Shown piece by piece: positions 24,339 to 33,139 of a DNA stretch of 64,000 bases (within the stretch, counting starts at the first letter, position 1; each line of letters begins with the position of its first letter). Made by a program: the position numbers and the translations under genes. The stretch is from Bacillus_BU sp051233475 (GTDB lineage Bacteria; Bacillota; Bacilli; Bacillales; Cytobacillaceae): contig NZ_JBKFGH010000006.1 of the NCBI RefSeq assembly GCF_051233475.1, forward strand, positions 247,993-311,992, in the 5' to 3' direction. Under the pieces are notes generated by a model. That model was given only the letters and a program-made list of their open reading frames with translations, did not search any database and was not told the DNA's origin.

Positions 24339-25478
24339 ATGGTAGAAGATATGAATCAAGTCGAAGTTTCAAATTTTGAAGTTGGTGACAAAGTAAGCGG
24401 CCAAGTAACAAAAGTGGAAGAAAAACAGGTTCTTGTCAATATTCAGAACAGCAAATTGGATGGAATTATTCCAATTAGTGAACTATCTAGCCTCCATGTA
24501 GAAAAAGCATCTGATGCTGTTGCTGAGGGTGATGAATTAGAACTTGAAGTGATAAAGGTAGAAGAAGATGCATTAATTTTGTCAAAACGTAAAGTAGATG
24601 CTGAAAAAGCATGGGACAACTTAGAGGAAAAATTTAATAGCGGGGAAGTTTTCGAAGCTGAAATTAAAGATGTAGTCAAGGGCGGTTTAGTCGTTGATTT
24701 AGGTGTTCGCGGCTTTGTTCCTGCGTCTTTGGTTGAAGCATTCTTTGTTGAAGATTTTTCAGATTACAAAGGAAGATCCCTATCCTTCAAAATTGTCGAA
24801 CTTGACAAAGAAAAAAACCGTTTGATCCTCTCTCATCGTGCCGTAGTAGAGGAACAGAAGGATAAGCAAAAACAAAACTTGATTGGGTCCCTTGAGGCAG
24901 GTCAAGTATTAGAAGGTACTGTACAAAGAATCACGGATTTTGGGGCTTTTGTTGATATCGGAGGCGTTGATGGACTTGTTCATATCTCACAATTGTCTCA
25001 CCAGCATGTTGACAAGCCGTCAGACGTGGTAGAAGAAGGACAAAAAGTTCAAGTTAAGATTTTAAGTGTTGATCGTGACCATGATCGAATTTCATTATCG
25101 ATAAAAGATACTCTTCCTGGACCTTGGGCTAATATTGCCGACCGCGCTCCTAAGGGTAGTATTTTAACAGGTGTTGTGAAACGTCTAGTTTCATACGGCG
25201 CGTTTGTTGAAGTGTTCCCTGGCGTTGAGGGCTTAGTTCATATTTCGCAAATTGCCCATAAGCATATTGGTACTCCACATGAAGTATTAAAAGAAGGTCA
25301 GGAAGTAAATGTAAAAGTATTAGAAGTAAATGAACAAGACCAACGACTTTCATTGAGCATTAAAGAGTTACTTGAGAAAGAAGTGGACGAAGTCGTTGAT
25401 TATGAATTACCTGAAGAATCAAAGGGCTTCCAGCTTGGCGAAATGATCGGGGATAAATTAAAGAATCTTAAAAACTAA
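24339..25478 (+). CDS. ypfD: 30S ribosomal protein S1 homologue YpfD
   Basis: A 379-residue RNA-binding protein made of four S1 (OB-fold) domains at about 16-85, 103-172, 189-258 and 275-344, the last two nearly repeating each other (DFGAFVDIGGVDGLVHISQ; SYGAFVEVFPGVEGLVHISQ). Four rather than six domains is the low-GC Gram-positive form. It may assist translation but is not essential in B. subtilis. The start follows TAAGGAGGAG. Confidence 0.94.
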   Translation: MVEDMNQVEVSNFEVGDKVSGQVTKVEEKQVLVNIQNSKLDGIIPISELSSLHVEKASDAVAEGDELELEVIKVEEDALILSKRKVDAEKAWDNLEEKFNSGEVFEAEIKDVVKGGLVVDLGVRGFVPASLVEAFFVEDFSDYKGRSLSFKIVELDKEKNRLILSHRAVVEEQKDKQKQNLIGSLEAGQVLEGTVQRITDFGAFVDIGGVDGLVHISQLSHQHVDKPSDVVEEGQKVQVKILSVDRDHDRISLSIKDTLPGPWANIADRAPKGSILTGVVKRLVSYGAFVEVFPGVEGLVHISQIAHKHIGTPHEVLKEGQEVNVKVLEVNEQDQRLSLSIKELLEKEVDEVVDYELPEESKGFQLGEMIGDKLKNLKN

Positions 25479-25490
25479 TGGTGATCAAAT

Positions 25491-26546
25491 GTGACTAGAT
25501 CTGAACGAAAGTGGGAACATATACGTCTTGCTTTAAAAACTGGTAAAGAAATGAACAGCAGTTTTGAGGATGTTACCTTTGTTCATCGTAGTCTCCCGGA
25601 TACAAGTCTTGCACAAATTAAATTAAGTACAAAAATTGGTGAACTTTTGCTGAGTTCACCAATTTTTATAAATGCAATGACTGGGGGCGGAGGTCAACAG
25701 ACTCTCGAAATCAATAAAAATTTAGCCGTCGTTGCTAAAGAGGCTGGTTTAGCAATGGCAGTTGGTTCTCAAATGTCAGCTTTAAAAGACAGTCGTGAGC
25801 AAGAAACTTATAAGATAGTCCGTAAACTGAACTCGGAAGGAATCATTATTGGAAACCTGGGCTGGGAAGCAACGGTTGAACAGGCAAAACACGCTGTTGA
25901 GATGATTCAAGCGAATGCTTTACAAATTCATGTGAATTCAGTTCAAGAGTTAACCATGCCCGAGGGAGATCGTGATTTTACCGGAGCTCTTTCAAGAATT
26001 GAAGCGATCGTCTCTCAAGTAGGTGTCCCAGTGATTGTTAAAGAGGTTGGTTTCGGAATGGGGCAGGAAACGATAAAGCAATTAGCTTCTATCGGCGTTA
26101 CCACGGTGGACGTCGGCGGATTTGGCGGAACCAACTTTGCAAGAATTGAAAATGAACGCAGAAAACAACAGCAGCTTACTTTTTTTAATAATTGGGGGAT
26201 CCCAAGCCCCGTTTCCATTGTCGAAGCTAAGAGCTGCAACCTGCCTGTCACCATTATAGGGTCCGGCGGAATACAAACTAGTCTGGATATCGCTAAAGCT
26301 CTAGCCTTAGGGGCAAGTGGAGTAGGAATGGCCGGAGTTTTGTTAAAGATCTTGATAGAAAACGGAATCGAACCATTGTATGAAAAGCTCAACCAACTTC
26401 ATCAGGAGCTTTCGATTATTATGACAGCGCTCGGAGCAAAAACAATCAAAGAATTACAGAATGTACCACTAATTCTTAAAGGGGAAACCCACCATTGGTT
26501 AACAGAACGAGGAATTAATACGAAACAATATAGTCAAAGAGGCTGA
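25491..26546 (+). CDS. fni: Type 2 isopentenyl-diphosphate isomerase Fni
   Basis: An FMN- and NADPH-dependent enzyme that interconverts isopentenyl and dimethylallyl diphosphate, feeding the heptaprenyl chain made by HepS/HepT in this window. The 351 residues show MTGGGGQQTLEINKNLA, QIHVNSVQEL, VIVKEVGFGM and the phosphate/FMN loop DVGGFGGTNFA followed by IGSGGIQTSLDIAKALALGA. The start is GTG. A terminator overlaps the stop codon. Confidence 0.95.
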   Translation: MTRSERKWEHIRLALKTGKEMNSSFEDVTFVHRSLPDTSLAQIKLSTKIGELLLSSPIFINAMTGGGGQQTLEINKNLAVVAKEAGLAMAVGSQMSALKDSREQETYKIVRKLNSEGIIIGNLGWEATVEQAKHAVEMIQANALQIHVNSVQELTMPEGDRDFTGALSRIEAIVSQVGVPVIVKEVGFGMGQETIKQLASIGVTTVDVGGFGGTNFARIENERRKQQQLTFFNNWGIPSPVSIVEAKSCNLPVTIIGSGGIQTSLDIAKALALGASGVGMAGVLLKILIENGIEPLYEKLNQLHQELSIIMTALGAKTIKELQNVPLILKGETHHWLTERGINTKQYSQRG

Positions 26547-26568
26547 CCTGAGCGGGTCAGCCTCTTTT
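26536..26568 (+). terminator. Intrinsic terminator of ypfD-fni
   Basis: A 13-bp stem AAAGAGGCTGACC/GGTCAGCCTCTTT followed by T. The left arm contains the fni stop codon. Confidence 0.92.
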
Positions 26569-26633
26569 GTTATTTTTTAGTTAAATGGTTTGGAAAAAGA
26601 AGCTCATCCAGCTTTATCACGCAGGACGATAAC

Positions 26634-26777
26634 CTAGCTATATTTTGAATCATTAAGCTTCCGTGCTTCTTCAGGGCTCTGCATTTTTGTAGCCCCCGGG
26701 TAGTGAAGTGCTTGATCACGATCTGATTCCACTCTTTCACTGGCCTTAAGCTTTTTTTCTTGGCGATCCTTACCCAA
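26634..26777 (-). CDS. ypzI: Small hydrophilic protein YpzI
   Basis: A 47-residue charged protein MGKDRQEKKL...SPEEARKLNDSKYS, read on the minus strand from a TTG start with GGAGGTGG just upstream. Gene position (between fni and yphA) and sequence fit B. subtilis YpzI. A longer open frame on the same strand (26570-26803) is out of frame with this and has no family resemblance. Function is unknown. Confidence 0.82.
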   Translation of the reverse strand: MGKDRQEKKLKASERVESDRDQALHYPGATKMQSPEEARKLNDSKYS

Positions 26778-26886
26778 TTAAACCACCTCCTATCTCTTAA
26801 CATGATGCAAGTGTGAAAGTTTCATTCATTCATGAATGAAGTACATATTCTTGACCGATAATGGAAATGTTAGGAGGTAGTGCCTT

Positions 26887-27495
26887 ATGGAGGGGATATT
26901 CTTTTATTGGGTTGCGTGGTTTTTTTGGATTATTGCAGCTTTCTTAATAAAAAAGTCATCACAATATCGGGATAAGCTGTTCTTCTGTATTCTTTTGGCC
27001 ATTATTCTTATACCCTTCAACCCAACTATTGCAGGTAATCAAGTTAATCTTGGATTATTGTTTCTGTTATTCGTATTTTTACTGCAGGTAAATGCTCTGA
27101 GGAAGCTAACAGGTTTATATATCTTAATAAGCTCCTTTATCGTGATGCTTGCTTATGCAAGTTTCCTGCTTTTTGAATTGTATGACCCCATATGGGTTCT
27201 TTTTAACCGAAATTGGATGGTCGCATGTGCCTTAGTATATTTATGTATTCTTTTAAACTCGGACAAAGCACAACGATTTTATACGATTGTAATTGGGATG
27301 ATCCAGGGTGAATTTTTGTATTCAATTTTTGTAAATAAATATAGTTTTCCTTATCCAATCGGAGCAACTGCCTTTTTAGATGCACTGGCCGTAACATTAC
27401 TTGTCTTATATATATGGAGTTTGTGTGAAACAGTCACAGTCTATGTGGGTCAACAAATGAATCAGCATGTAAGGGGGAAACAGAAGTCAACATGA
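26887..27495 (+). CDS. yphA: YphA family membrane protein
   Basis: A 202-residue protein with about six or seven membrane helices (beginning FYWVAWFFWIIAAFLI) and few polar loops. Length and place match B. subtilis YphA. GTTAGGAGG lies upstream. It overlaps yphB by 4 nt, forming the yphA-yphB-ypzH operon. Function is unknown. Confidence 0.85.
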   Translation: MEGIFFYWVAWFFWIIAAFLIKKSSQYRDKLFFCILLAIILIPFNPTIAGNQVNLGLLFLLFVFLLQVNALRKLTGLYILISSFIVMLAYASFLLFELYDPIWVLFNRNWMVACALVYLCILLNSDKAQRFYTIVIGMIQGEFLYSIFVNKYSFPYPIGATAFLDALAVTLLVLYIWSLCETVTVYVGQQMNQHVRGKQKST

Positions 27496-28391
27496 ACGAA
27501 TATACTTTACCGATTGCTTTTGGTGTCATTATCGGAACATTAAGCAGAATTTATATGTTGAGAACGGATTACCGTCAATATCCTACTTATCTCCATGGGA
27601 AAATTATCCACATTGCGTTAGGGTTTATTGCAGCAGGCTTAGGGACGGTTGCAGTTCCGGCAATATTAGAAGAAGAGTTTACAGCGATAACCTTTTTAAC
27701 AATTGCCGCCTCGCAATTTCGTGAAGTACGGAATATGGAACGGAATACGTTAACTGAATTGGATGGGTATGAAATGGTCCCACGCGGTAGTACGTATATT
27801 GAGGGGATTTCAATAGCCTTTGAAAGTAGAAATTATTTAGTTATTTTAACATCCTTAGTGTCAACAACAGGTTATTTACTGATGAATATTTGGGTTGGCC
27901 TAGCAGCGGGGATTATCTCAGTCCTCATTTCAAAATCATTAATGTCGGGTGGGAGAATTAAGGACATTGTCGATATTGAATATGTTAAACCACGATTTGA
28001 AGGTGCAGGTCTTTATGTGGATAACATCTATATTATGAATATCGGTTTACCCAAAAGGCAAGAGGAGGTGTTGAAATATGGAATGGGATTTATTCTTAAA
28101 CCCAAAAATTTTAACGCCAGAACCACGATCGCTAATCTAGGACAGCGCCAGGCTATCCTTCACGACGTTTCAACCGCTTTAGGTGTATACAGGGATTCTG
28201 GAACCCCTGCTCTTGTTCCGCTTGCCAAAAGAGATCTTGATGATGGTAGAATTGGAGTTTTTGTCCTACCTCAGGAAAAAAACATCGACAAAGCACTGGA
28301 AATTATCGGGCGGGTTCCAACCTTAGAAAACGCGATCAGAATGCCAACTGAACGGAAAAAGCAAGATTCTAAGGGGGGAGCGACGAAATGA
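27492..28391 (+). CDS. yphB: YIEGIA family membrane protein YphB
   Basis: A 299-residue protein with several N-terminal membrane helices and the family signature around TYIEGISIAFESRNY. The C-terminal half looks soluble (RIKDIVDIEYVKPRFEG, ILHDVSTALGVYRDSGTPALVPL). Homologues are found in spore formers. The molecular role is not established. It is tightly coupled to both neighbours by 4-nt overlaps. Confidence 0.85.
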   Translation: MNEYTLPIAFGVIIGTLSRIYMLRTDYRQYPTYLHGKIIHIALGFIAAGLGTVAVPAILEEEFTAITFLTIAASQFREVRNMERNTLTELDGYEMVPRGSTYIEGISIAFESRNYLVILTSLVSTTGYLLMNIWVGLAAGIISVLISKSLMSGGRIKDIVDIEYVKPRFEGAGLYVDNIYIMNIGLPKRQEEVLKYGMGFILKPKNFNARTTIANLGQRQAILHDVSTALGVYRDSGTPALVPLAKRDLDDGRIGVFVLPQEKNIDKALEIIGRVPTLENAIRMPTERKKQDSKGGATK

Positions 28392-28573
28392 CACACGAAA
28401 AATATATATTAGCCATTATTACGACCAATAGTAAAAAAATCCCCTTCGGTTCCAATGTTTTTTTCTGTGATACGAAGGAGGAAATGGAGCATATTGCAGC
28501 GAACCTGGAGGCAATTCTTGATGGAATTGCCCATGCGCTAACGGATGAACTGTTTATTATCGTAAAACATTAG
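28388..28573 (+). CDS. ypzH: YpzH-like small protein, predicted partner of YIEGIA protein
   Basis: A 61-residue soluble protein (KYILAIITTNSKKIPFGSN, EEMEHIAANLEAILDGIAHAL). It overlaps yphB by 4 nt. In databases such proteins next to YIEGIA genes are described as a capping complex subunit for YIEGIA; I recall this name but cannot check it. It is the last gene of the operon, followed by the second 52-bp array. No terminator is seen before the array; the next is at 29181. Confidence 0.75.
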   Translation: MTHEKYILAIITTNSKKIPFGSNVFFCDTKEEMEHIAANLEAILDGIAHALTDELFIIVKH

Positions 28574-28597
28574 CATGTAGAACTATTATTTTAATTC

Positions 28598-29084
28598 GGG
28601 GTTCACTGGCCAAAACCAGGTGGGAAAAAGCGAAAAGTGGCCAGTAGAGAGGGTTCACTGGCCAAAACTAGGCGGGAAAAAGCCAAAAGTGGCCAGTAGG
28701 GAGGGTTCACTGGCCAAAACTAGGCGGGAAAAAGCTGAAAGTGGCCAATAGAAGGGTTTCACTGGCCAAAACCAGGTGGTAAAAAGTGAAAAGTGGCCAA
28801 TAGGACGGTTTCACTGGCCAAAACCAAGCGAAAAAAAGCGAAAAGTGGCCAGTAGGACGGTTTCACTGGCCAAAACCAGGTGGGAAAAAGAGAAAAGTGG
28901 CCAATAGAAGGGTTTCACTGGCCAAAACTAAGCAGGAAAAAGCCAAAAGTGGCCAGTAGAAGGGTTTCACTGGCCAAAACCAAGCAGAAAAAAGCGAAAA
29001 GTGGCCAGTAGAACGGTTTCACTGGCCAAAACCAAGCAGAAAAAAGCGAAATTGGCCAGTAGAGAGGGTTCACTGACCAAACTC
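28598..29084. repeat. 52-bp tandem repeat array 2, nine full units and one partial
   Basis: TTCACTGGCC starts at 28602, 28654, 28706, 28758, 28810, 28862, 28914, 28966 and 29018, always 52 apart. The ninth unit is 51 nt, and a degraded copy starts at 29069. Each unit has the inverted repeat ACTGGCCA (25-base loop) TGGCCAGT; the arms are nearly invariant (right arm GGCCAAT in units 3, 4 and 6) while the loop varies. The sequence is unrelated to array 1 although period and design agree. No coding potential, since 52 shifts frame. Confidence 0.95.
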
Positions 29085-29180
29085 AAGTATCTGATATACG
29101 CAGTTCGGGTGCATGAGCTTTTGTTCATTCCAATGTTTTCATTGCTTGGAAGTTTTTCCTTTGATAAAATAATAAAGTTG

Positions 29181-29216
29181 GACCCTTCTCTTAAAAAAGG
29201 AAGGGTTTCTTTTCTT
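29181..29216 (+). terminator. Intrinsic terminator after array 2
   Basis: Stem ACCCTTCT/GGAAGGGT (29182-29189 and 29199-29206; one G-U pair), followed by TTCTTTTCTT. It probably ends transcription from yphA-yphB-ypzH through the array. Confidence 0.75.
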
Positions 29217-29286
29217 AATAAGAAAATTATTGCTGCCTGAGGAACGATCTCCACCGCTCAGTGTCATGTGACCACGCTGAACGTTT

Positions 29287-29299
29287 GCTTCCGCTTTTC
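29287..29299 (-). repeat. Possible remnant of repeat family B
   Basis: GCTTCCGCTTTTC is the exact reverse complement of the first 13 bases of the family B unit. It sits in 29217-29362 ahead of der, where nothing else was recognised. It is short enough that chance is possible. Confidence 0.35.
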
Positions 29300-29362
29300 A
29301 AAGTTGGAATCTAAAATAAATTTTTGTCATAATAAATTTAGCAGGAAAGAAAGGGTGGTTTT

Positions 29363-30673
29363 ATGGTAAAACCAGTAGTTGCCATCGTTGGGCGCCCGAA
29401 TGTTGGTAAATCAACTATATTTAATCGCATTGTTGGCGAACGTATTTCAATCGTAGAAGATATTCCAGGTGTAACCCGTGATCGTATTTACAGCTCAGCT
29501 GAGTGGTTAACCCATGACTTTAATATTATCGATACAGGGGGAATTGATCTTGGTGATGAGCCGTTCCTAGAGCAAATTCGTCAACAAGCAGAGATTGCCA
29601 TTGATGAAGCAGATGTCATTATTTTTATCACAAATGGCAGAGAGGGAGTAACGGCGGCTGATGAGGAAGTTGCCAAAATCCTTTACAAATCGAAAAAACC
29701 GATTGTTCTTGCTGTCAATAAAGTGGACAACCCGGAAATGAGAGATCAAATTTATGACTTTTATGCCCTAGGATTTGGCGAACCGATTGCTATATCTGGG
29801 TCACACGGCTTAGGCTTGGGTGACTTGCTTGATGAAGCAGCTAAGCATTTTCCGAATACAAAGGATAAAGGCTATGATGACGATATTATTAAATTTAGTT
29901 TGATCGGGCGGCCGAATGTAGGGAAATCGTCACTCGTTAATGCTATGTTAGGCGAAGAGCGTGTAATTGTCAGTGATATCGCTGGAACAACTCGAGATGC
30001 GATTGACTCAGCTCTTACTGTGAATGGTCAACGATACATAATCATTGATACAGCAGGAATGAGAAAAAAAGGAAAAGTATATGAGACAACAGAAAAATAT
30101 AGTGTTTTAAGAGCGTTGCGAGCGATTGAACGTTCAGACGTTGTCTTAGTGGTGATAAACGCAGAAGAAGGAATTATTGAACATGATAAAAAGATTGCTG
30201 GTTATGCTCATGAAGCAGGTCGAGCAGTTGTTATCGTTGTCAATAAGTGGGATGCAGTTGAAAAAGATGAAAAAACGATGAAGGAATTCGAGCAAAAGAT
30301 CCGCGAACATTTTCTGTTTTTAGATTATGCTCCAATTGTTTTTCTTTCAGCAAAAACAAAAAAACGGATTCACACTTTAATTCCAATGATCCAAATGGCA
30401 AGTGAAAATCATTCGAAACGGGTTCCAACTACGGTTCTAAATGATGTCATTATGGATGCTGTAGCAATGAATCCAACACCAACAGACAAAGGAAACCGGT
30501 TGAAGATCTATTATACGACTCAAGTTTCGGTCAAACCGCCAACCTTCGTCGTCTTTGTTAATGATCCGGAATTACTTCATTTTTCATATGAGCGTTTTCT
30601 TGAAAATCGGATTCGCGATGCCTTTGGATTTGAAGGTACACCGATCAAAATATTTGCGAGAGAAAGAAAATAA
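29363..30673 (+). CDS. der: Ribosome biogenesis GTPase Der (EngA, YphC)
   Basis: An essential GTPase that acts in 50S subunit assembly. The 436 residues contain two tandem G domains: G1 GRPNVGKST, G3 DTGGI and G4 NKVD in the first (about 1-165); GRPNVGKSS, DTAGM and NKWD in the second (about 175-345). A KH-like C-terminal domain ends in RIRDAFGFEGTPIKIF. Length equals B. subtilis EngA. GAAAGAAAGGGTGG lies upstream. Confidence 0.98.
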   Translation: MVKPVVAIVGRPNVGKSTIFNRIVGERISIVEDIPGVTRDRIYSSAEWLTHDFNIIDTGGIDLGDEPFLEQIRQQAEIAIDEADVIIFITNGREGVTAADEEVAKILYKSKKPIVLAVNKVDNPEMRDQIYDFYALGFGEPIAISGSHGLGLGDLLDEAAKHFPNTKDKGYDDDIIKFSLIGRPNVGKSSLVNAMLGEERVIVSDIAGTTRDAIDSALTVNGQRYIIIDTAGMRKKGKVYETTEKYSVLRALRAIERSDVVLVVINAEEGIIEHDKKIAGYAHEAGRAVVIVVNKWDAVEKDEKTMKEFEQKIREHFLFLDYAPIVFLSAKTKKRIHTLIPMIQMASENHSKRVPTTVLNDVIMDAVAMNPTPTDKGNRLKIYYTTQVSVKPPTFVVFVNDPELLHFSYERFLENRIRDAFGFEGTPIKIFARERK

Positions 30674-30739
30674 ACCCAATGGCGAGAAGCTTTTAAACTA
30701 TTTAACAAGCTTTTGCTTATTAGAGAAGGGGGTATCTTG

Positions 30740-31792
30740 ATGAACCGAAAGAAGGAAAAAGTAGCTGTCATTGGAGCTGGTAGCTGGGGAACAGCTTTAG
30801 CTTTAGTACTTGCCGATAACGGACATGAAGTTCGGCTTTGGGGACATAATGAAGCTCAAATCGAAGAAATCAATCAATTTCATACAAATAAAAAATATCT
30901 TCCGGAAATTTTGTTGCCAGATACGATTAAAGGCTATTCATCTTTAGCAGAGGCCCTTGAAGGTCTGGAATTAATTGTTTTAGCTGTGCCAACAAAAGCG
31001 ATCAGGGAAGTTTTAAGGAATATCATTGAAGTCAGAACAGAACCATTAACGGTTGTCCATGTCAGTAAAGGAATTGAACCAGATTCGTTGCTACGGATCT
31101 CAGAAATTATTGAGCAAGAAATGCCTCAGCATTTATTGAAGGATGTTGTTGTTCTTTCTGGTCCTAGTCATGCTGAAGAAGTAAGCTTGCGCCATCCTAC
31201 AACGGTGGCTGTTTCCTCAAAAAATATGGATGCTGCAGAAGCGGTTCAAGACTTATTTATTAATAATAATTTCCGTGTGTACACAAACCCTGATATTATT
31301 GGGGTTGAAATAGGCGGAGCTTTAAAAAATATCATTGCTCTCGCTGCCGGCATCTCGGACGGTCTTGGTTTTGGCGATAATGCCAAAGCGGCATTAATGA
31401 CAAGAGGTTTAGCGGAAATTGCTCGGCTTGGAACGAAAATGGGCGCTAATCCCCTAACCTTTTCCGGGTTAGCCGGTATCGGTGATTTAATCGTAACCTG
31501 TACAAGTGTTCATTCTCGTAACTGGCGTGCCGGAAATTTACTTGGTAAAGGTCAAAGCCTTGATGAGGTATTAGAAAACATGGGGATGGTAGTTGAAGGG
31601 GTTAGAACAACAAAAGCCGCTTATCAACTATCACAAAAATATGATGTAAGTATGCCAATTTCTAATGTTCTTTATAATCTTCTTTTTAATAATATAAATC
31701 CTAATGATGCAGTAGAGTCGTTAATGGGAAGAGTAAAGACATTTGAAATGGATGATTTAGTTAACATTTTAGATGAAAGATTGAATGATTAA
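30740..31792 (+). CDS. gpsA: Glycerol-3-phosphate dehydrogenase [NAD(P)+] GpsA
   Basis: It reduces dihydroxyacetone phosphate to sn-glycerol 3-phosphate for phospholipid synthesis. The 350 residues show the nucleotide motif VIGAGSWGTALA near the N-terminus, SKGIEP, LSGPSHAEEV, the catalytic lysine in GGALKNIIALAAGI, and the substrate site GDLIVTCTS.HSRNWRAG. An in-frame start at 30713 is possible; 30740 follows GAAGGGGG and fits the family. Confidence 0.97.
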   Translation: MNRKKEKVAVIGAGSWGTALALVLADNGHEVRLWGHNEAQIEEINQFHTNKKYLPEILLPDTIKGYSSLAEALEGLELIVLAVPTKAIREVLRNIIEVRTEPLTVVHVSKGIEPDSLLRISEIIEQEMPQHLLKDVVVLSGPSHAEEVSLRHPTTVAVSSKNMDAAEAVQDLFINNNFRVYTNPDIIGVEIGGALKNIIALAAGISDGLGFGDNAKAALMTRGLAEIARLGTKMGANPLTFSGLAGIGDLIVTCTSVHSRNWRAGNLLGKGQSLDEVLENMGMVVEGVRTTKAAYQLSQKYDVSMPISNVLYNLLFNNINPNDAVESLMGRVKTFEMDDLVNILDERLND

Positions 31793-31896
31793 TTAAAAAA
31801 TATAGGCATTCGACGATGCGATTTTAATTTGTTTTGCATAAAATGCAACGAAGCAACTGGTAGTTTGAACCGGTGTTTTGGGTTTATTAGTCACCT

Positions 31897-31940
31897 AGAC
31901 TGAAGTAAAGATATTGCCCCGTCTTTACTTCAGTCTTTTT
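31897..31940 (+). terminator. Intrinsic terminator of der-gpsA
   Basis: A perfect 15-bp stem AGACTGAAGTAAAGA/TCTTTACTTCAGTCT (31897-31911 and 31922-31936) followed by T. Confidence 0.95.
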
Positions 31941-32078
31941 TTGCCCATTTTTAACTGTTCACTATCCCTTGATTCTTCACAATCGAATAAAGTCGAAATA
32001 TTATATTTTTTTTTGATGAAACCATTTTTTAATAAAGAACGTGTGATATAATACATTTCGAACAAAGGAGTGTTTAAA

Positions 32079-32279
32079 ATGTCACAGTCTTTAATAAAAA
32101 TGTGGATATCTTTGGCTGGTATGGGTCTTATGTTTTTATCACTTGGTTTTATTTATGTAAGTCGTTTTAAACTAAAGGGGATTTTAAAGTTTGTTACTGG
32201 CCTTATTGCTTATGGTTTAATGATTATCTCAGGTTTAATCATATTATTTGTCGTTTTAAGTGGACCAACGGTAGATTAA
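32079..32279 (+). CDS. yphE: YphE family small membrane protein (DUF2768)
   Basis: A 66-residue protein with two membrane helices (MWISLAGMGLMFLSLGFIYV and GLIAYGLMIISGLIILFVV), separated by a basic loop, ending SGPTVD. It fits the DUF2768 family at the yphE position. The start at 32079 follows AAAGGAG; an in-frame start at 32070 is less likely. Function is unknown. Confidence 0.85.
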   Translation: MSQSLIKMWISLAGMGLMFLSLGFIYVSRFKLKGILKFVTGLIAYGLMIISGLIILFVVLSGPTVD

Positions 32280-32303
32280 AATACATAGATTGTAGGGTTG
32301 AGG

Positions 32304-33017
32304 ATGAAAAAATTCATTTCATTTTTCATAATTATGCTTGCTAGTTTACTTTTATCTGCATGTATGTATCCGGAGGAAGAACTGGCTCAAAATAAAGTGC
32401 CGTATCAAGATCAAATTCAAGCTGTGCAATCAGCAGTAAATCAGTTTCGTGAAGCGAATGGGGGAATTTTGCCAATCAAGACAAAAGAAGCCCAAACCCC
32501 CATCTATCAAAAATACCCGATTGACTTTAAAAAAATTGCCCCAGCATATATGAGTGAACCCCCAGGTAATGCATTTGAAAGTGGGGGGATATTTCAATAT
32601 GTTTTAGTGGATGTGGAAGAAAATCCAACCGTTAAGCTATTGGATATCAGAATGGCAGAAACGATTCGTGAAATTAAGATTCGAATTCAAACAAAAGGGT
32701 ATCCTCCTTATAAAGAAAAGCTCGCAAATAATATTTTTTCTTTAGATTATAAAAAATTAGGTTATAAGGAAGAACCGGTTGTCGTAAGTCCGTTTACACA
32801 AAAAAATCTTCCGTTAATCGTGGATGGGAACTCAGAGGTTTATGTGGATTATCGAAGTGATTTATATGAAGCTCTGAAGAAAAATGAGCATGCATATAAG
32901 CCCGGAGAAGACATTCGCGGGCTCCTCGTAAAGGATTCTATGTTTGTTCCAGCGTATTCTTTGCCATACACGATTGATGAAACTACAAAAGAACCTATCT
33001 TTTTAGAAAGTAAGTAA
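32304..33017 (+). CDS. yphF: Lipoprotein YphF
   Basis: A 237-residue predicted lipoprotein. The signal peptide MKKFISFFIIMLASLLLSAC has a lipobox LLSAC, so the mature protein would be lipid-anchored on the outer face of the membrane. The rest is soluble, with YPPYKEKLANNIFSLDYKKLGY and VDGNSEVYVDYRSD. Length and position agree with B. subtilis YphF. An alternative TTG start at 32298 is possible. Function is unknown. Confidence 0.87.
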   Translation: MKKFISFFIIMLASLLLSACMYPEEELAQNKVPYQDQIQAVQSAVNQFREANGGILPIKTKEAQTPIYQKYPIDFKKIAPAYMSEPPGNAFESGGIFQYVLVDVEENPTVKLLDIRMAETIREIKIRIQTKGYPPYKEKLANNIFSLDYKKLGYKEEPVVVSPFTQKNLPLIVDGNSEVYVDYRSDLYEALKKNEHAYKPGEDIRGLLVKDSMFVPAYSLPYTIDETTKEPIFLESK

Positions 33018-33096
33018 ATAAATTTTGCAATCCTCATCAAGGCTCCATAATACAGGCAATATATAAACGCCTTGTGCTTTTTAAGAAATTAGTCAT

Positions 33097-33139
33097 AACC
33101 CTTTTTCTACAAAATATATTGTAGGAGAAGGGTTTTTGT
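33097..33139 (+). terminator. Intrinsic terminator of yphE-yphF
   Basis: A 16-bp stem AACCCTTTTTCTACAA/TTGTAGGAGAAGGGTT (33097-33112 and 33119-33134; two G-U pairs) followed by TTTG TTTTT. The remaining 200 nt before spoIVA show no other clear feature. Confidence 0.9.

Noticed and set aside
26570..26803. 77-codon minus-strand frame between fni and yphA
   Set aside because: It overlaps ypzI in another frame. The ypzI frame has the ribosome site and recognisable sequence.
11168..29084. CRISPR array at either 52-bp repeat
   Set aside because: The whole 52-bp unit is conserved, with no unique spacers between constant repeats, and no cas genes are present.
28598..29254. Frames of 79 and 95 codons on either strand over the second array
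   Set aside because: Same reason: repeat-derived translation over array 2 and its flank, with no ribosome site and no family resemblance.
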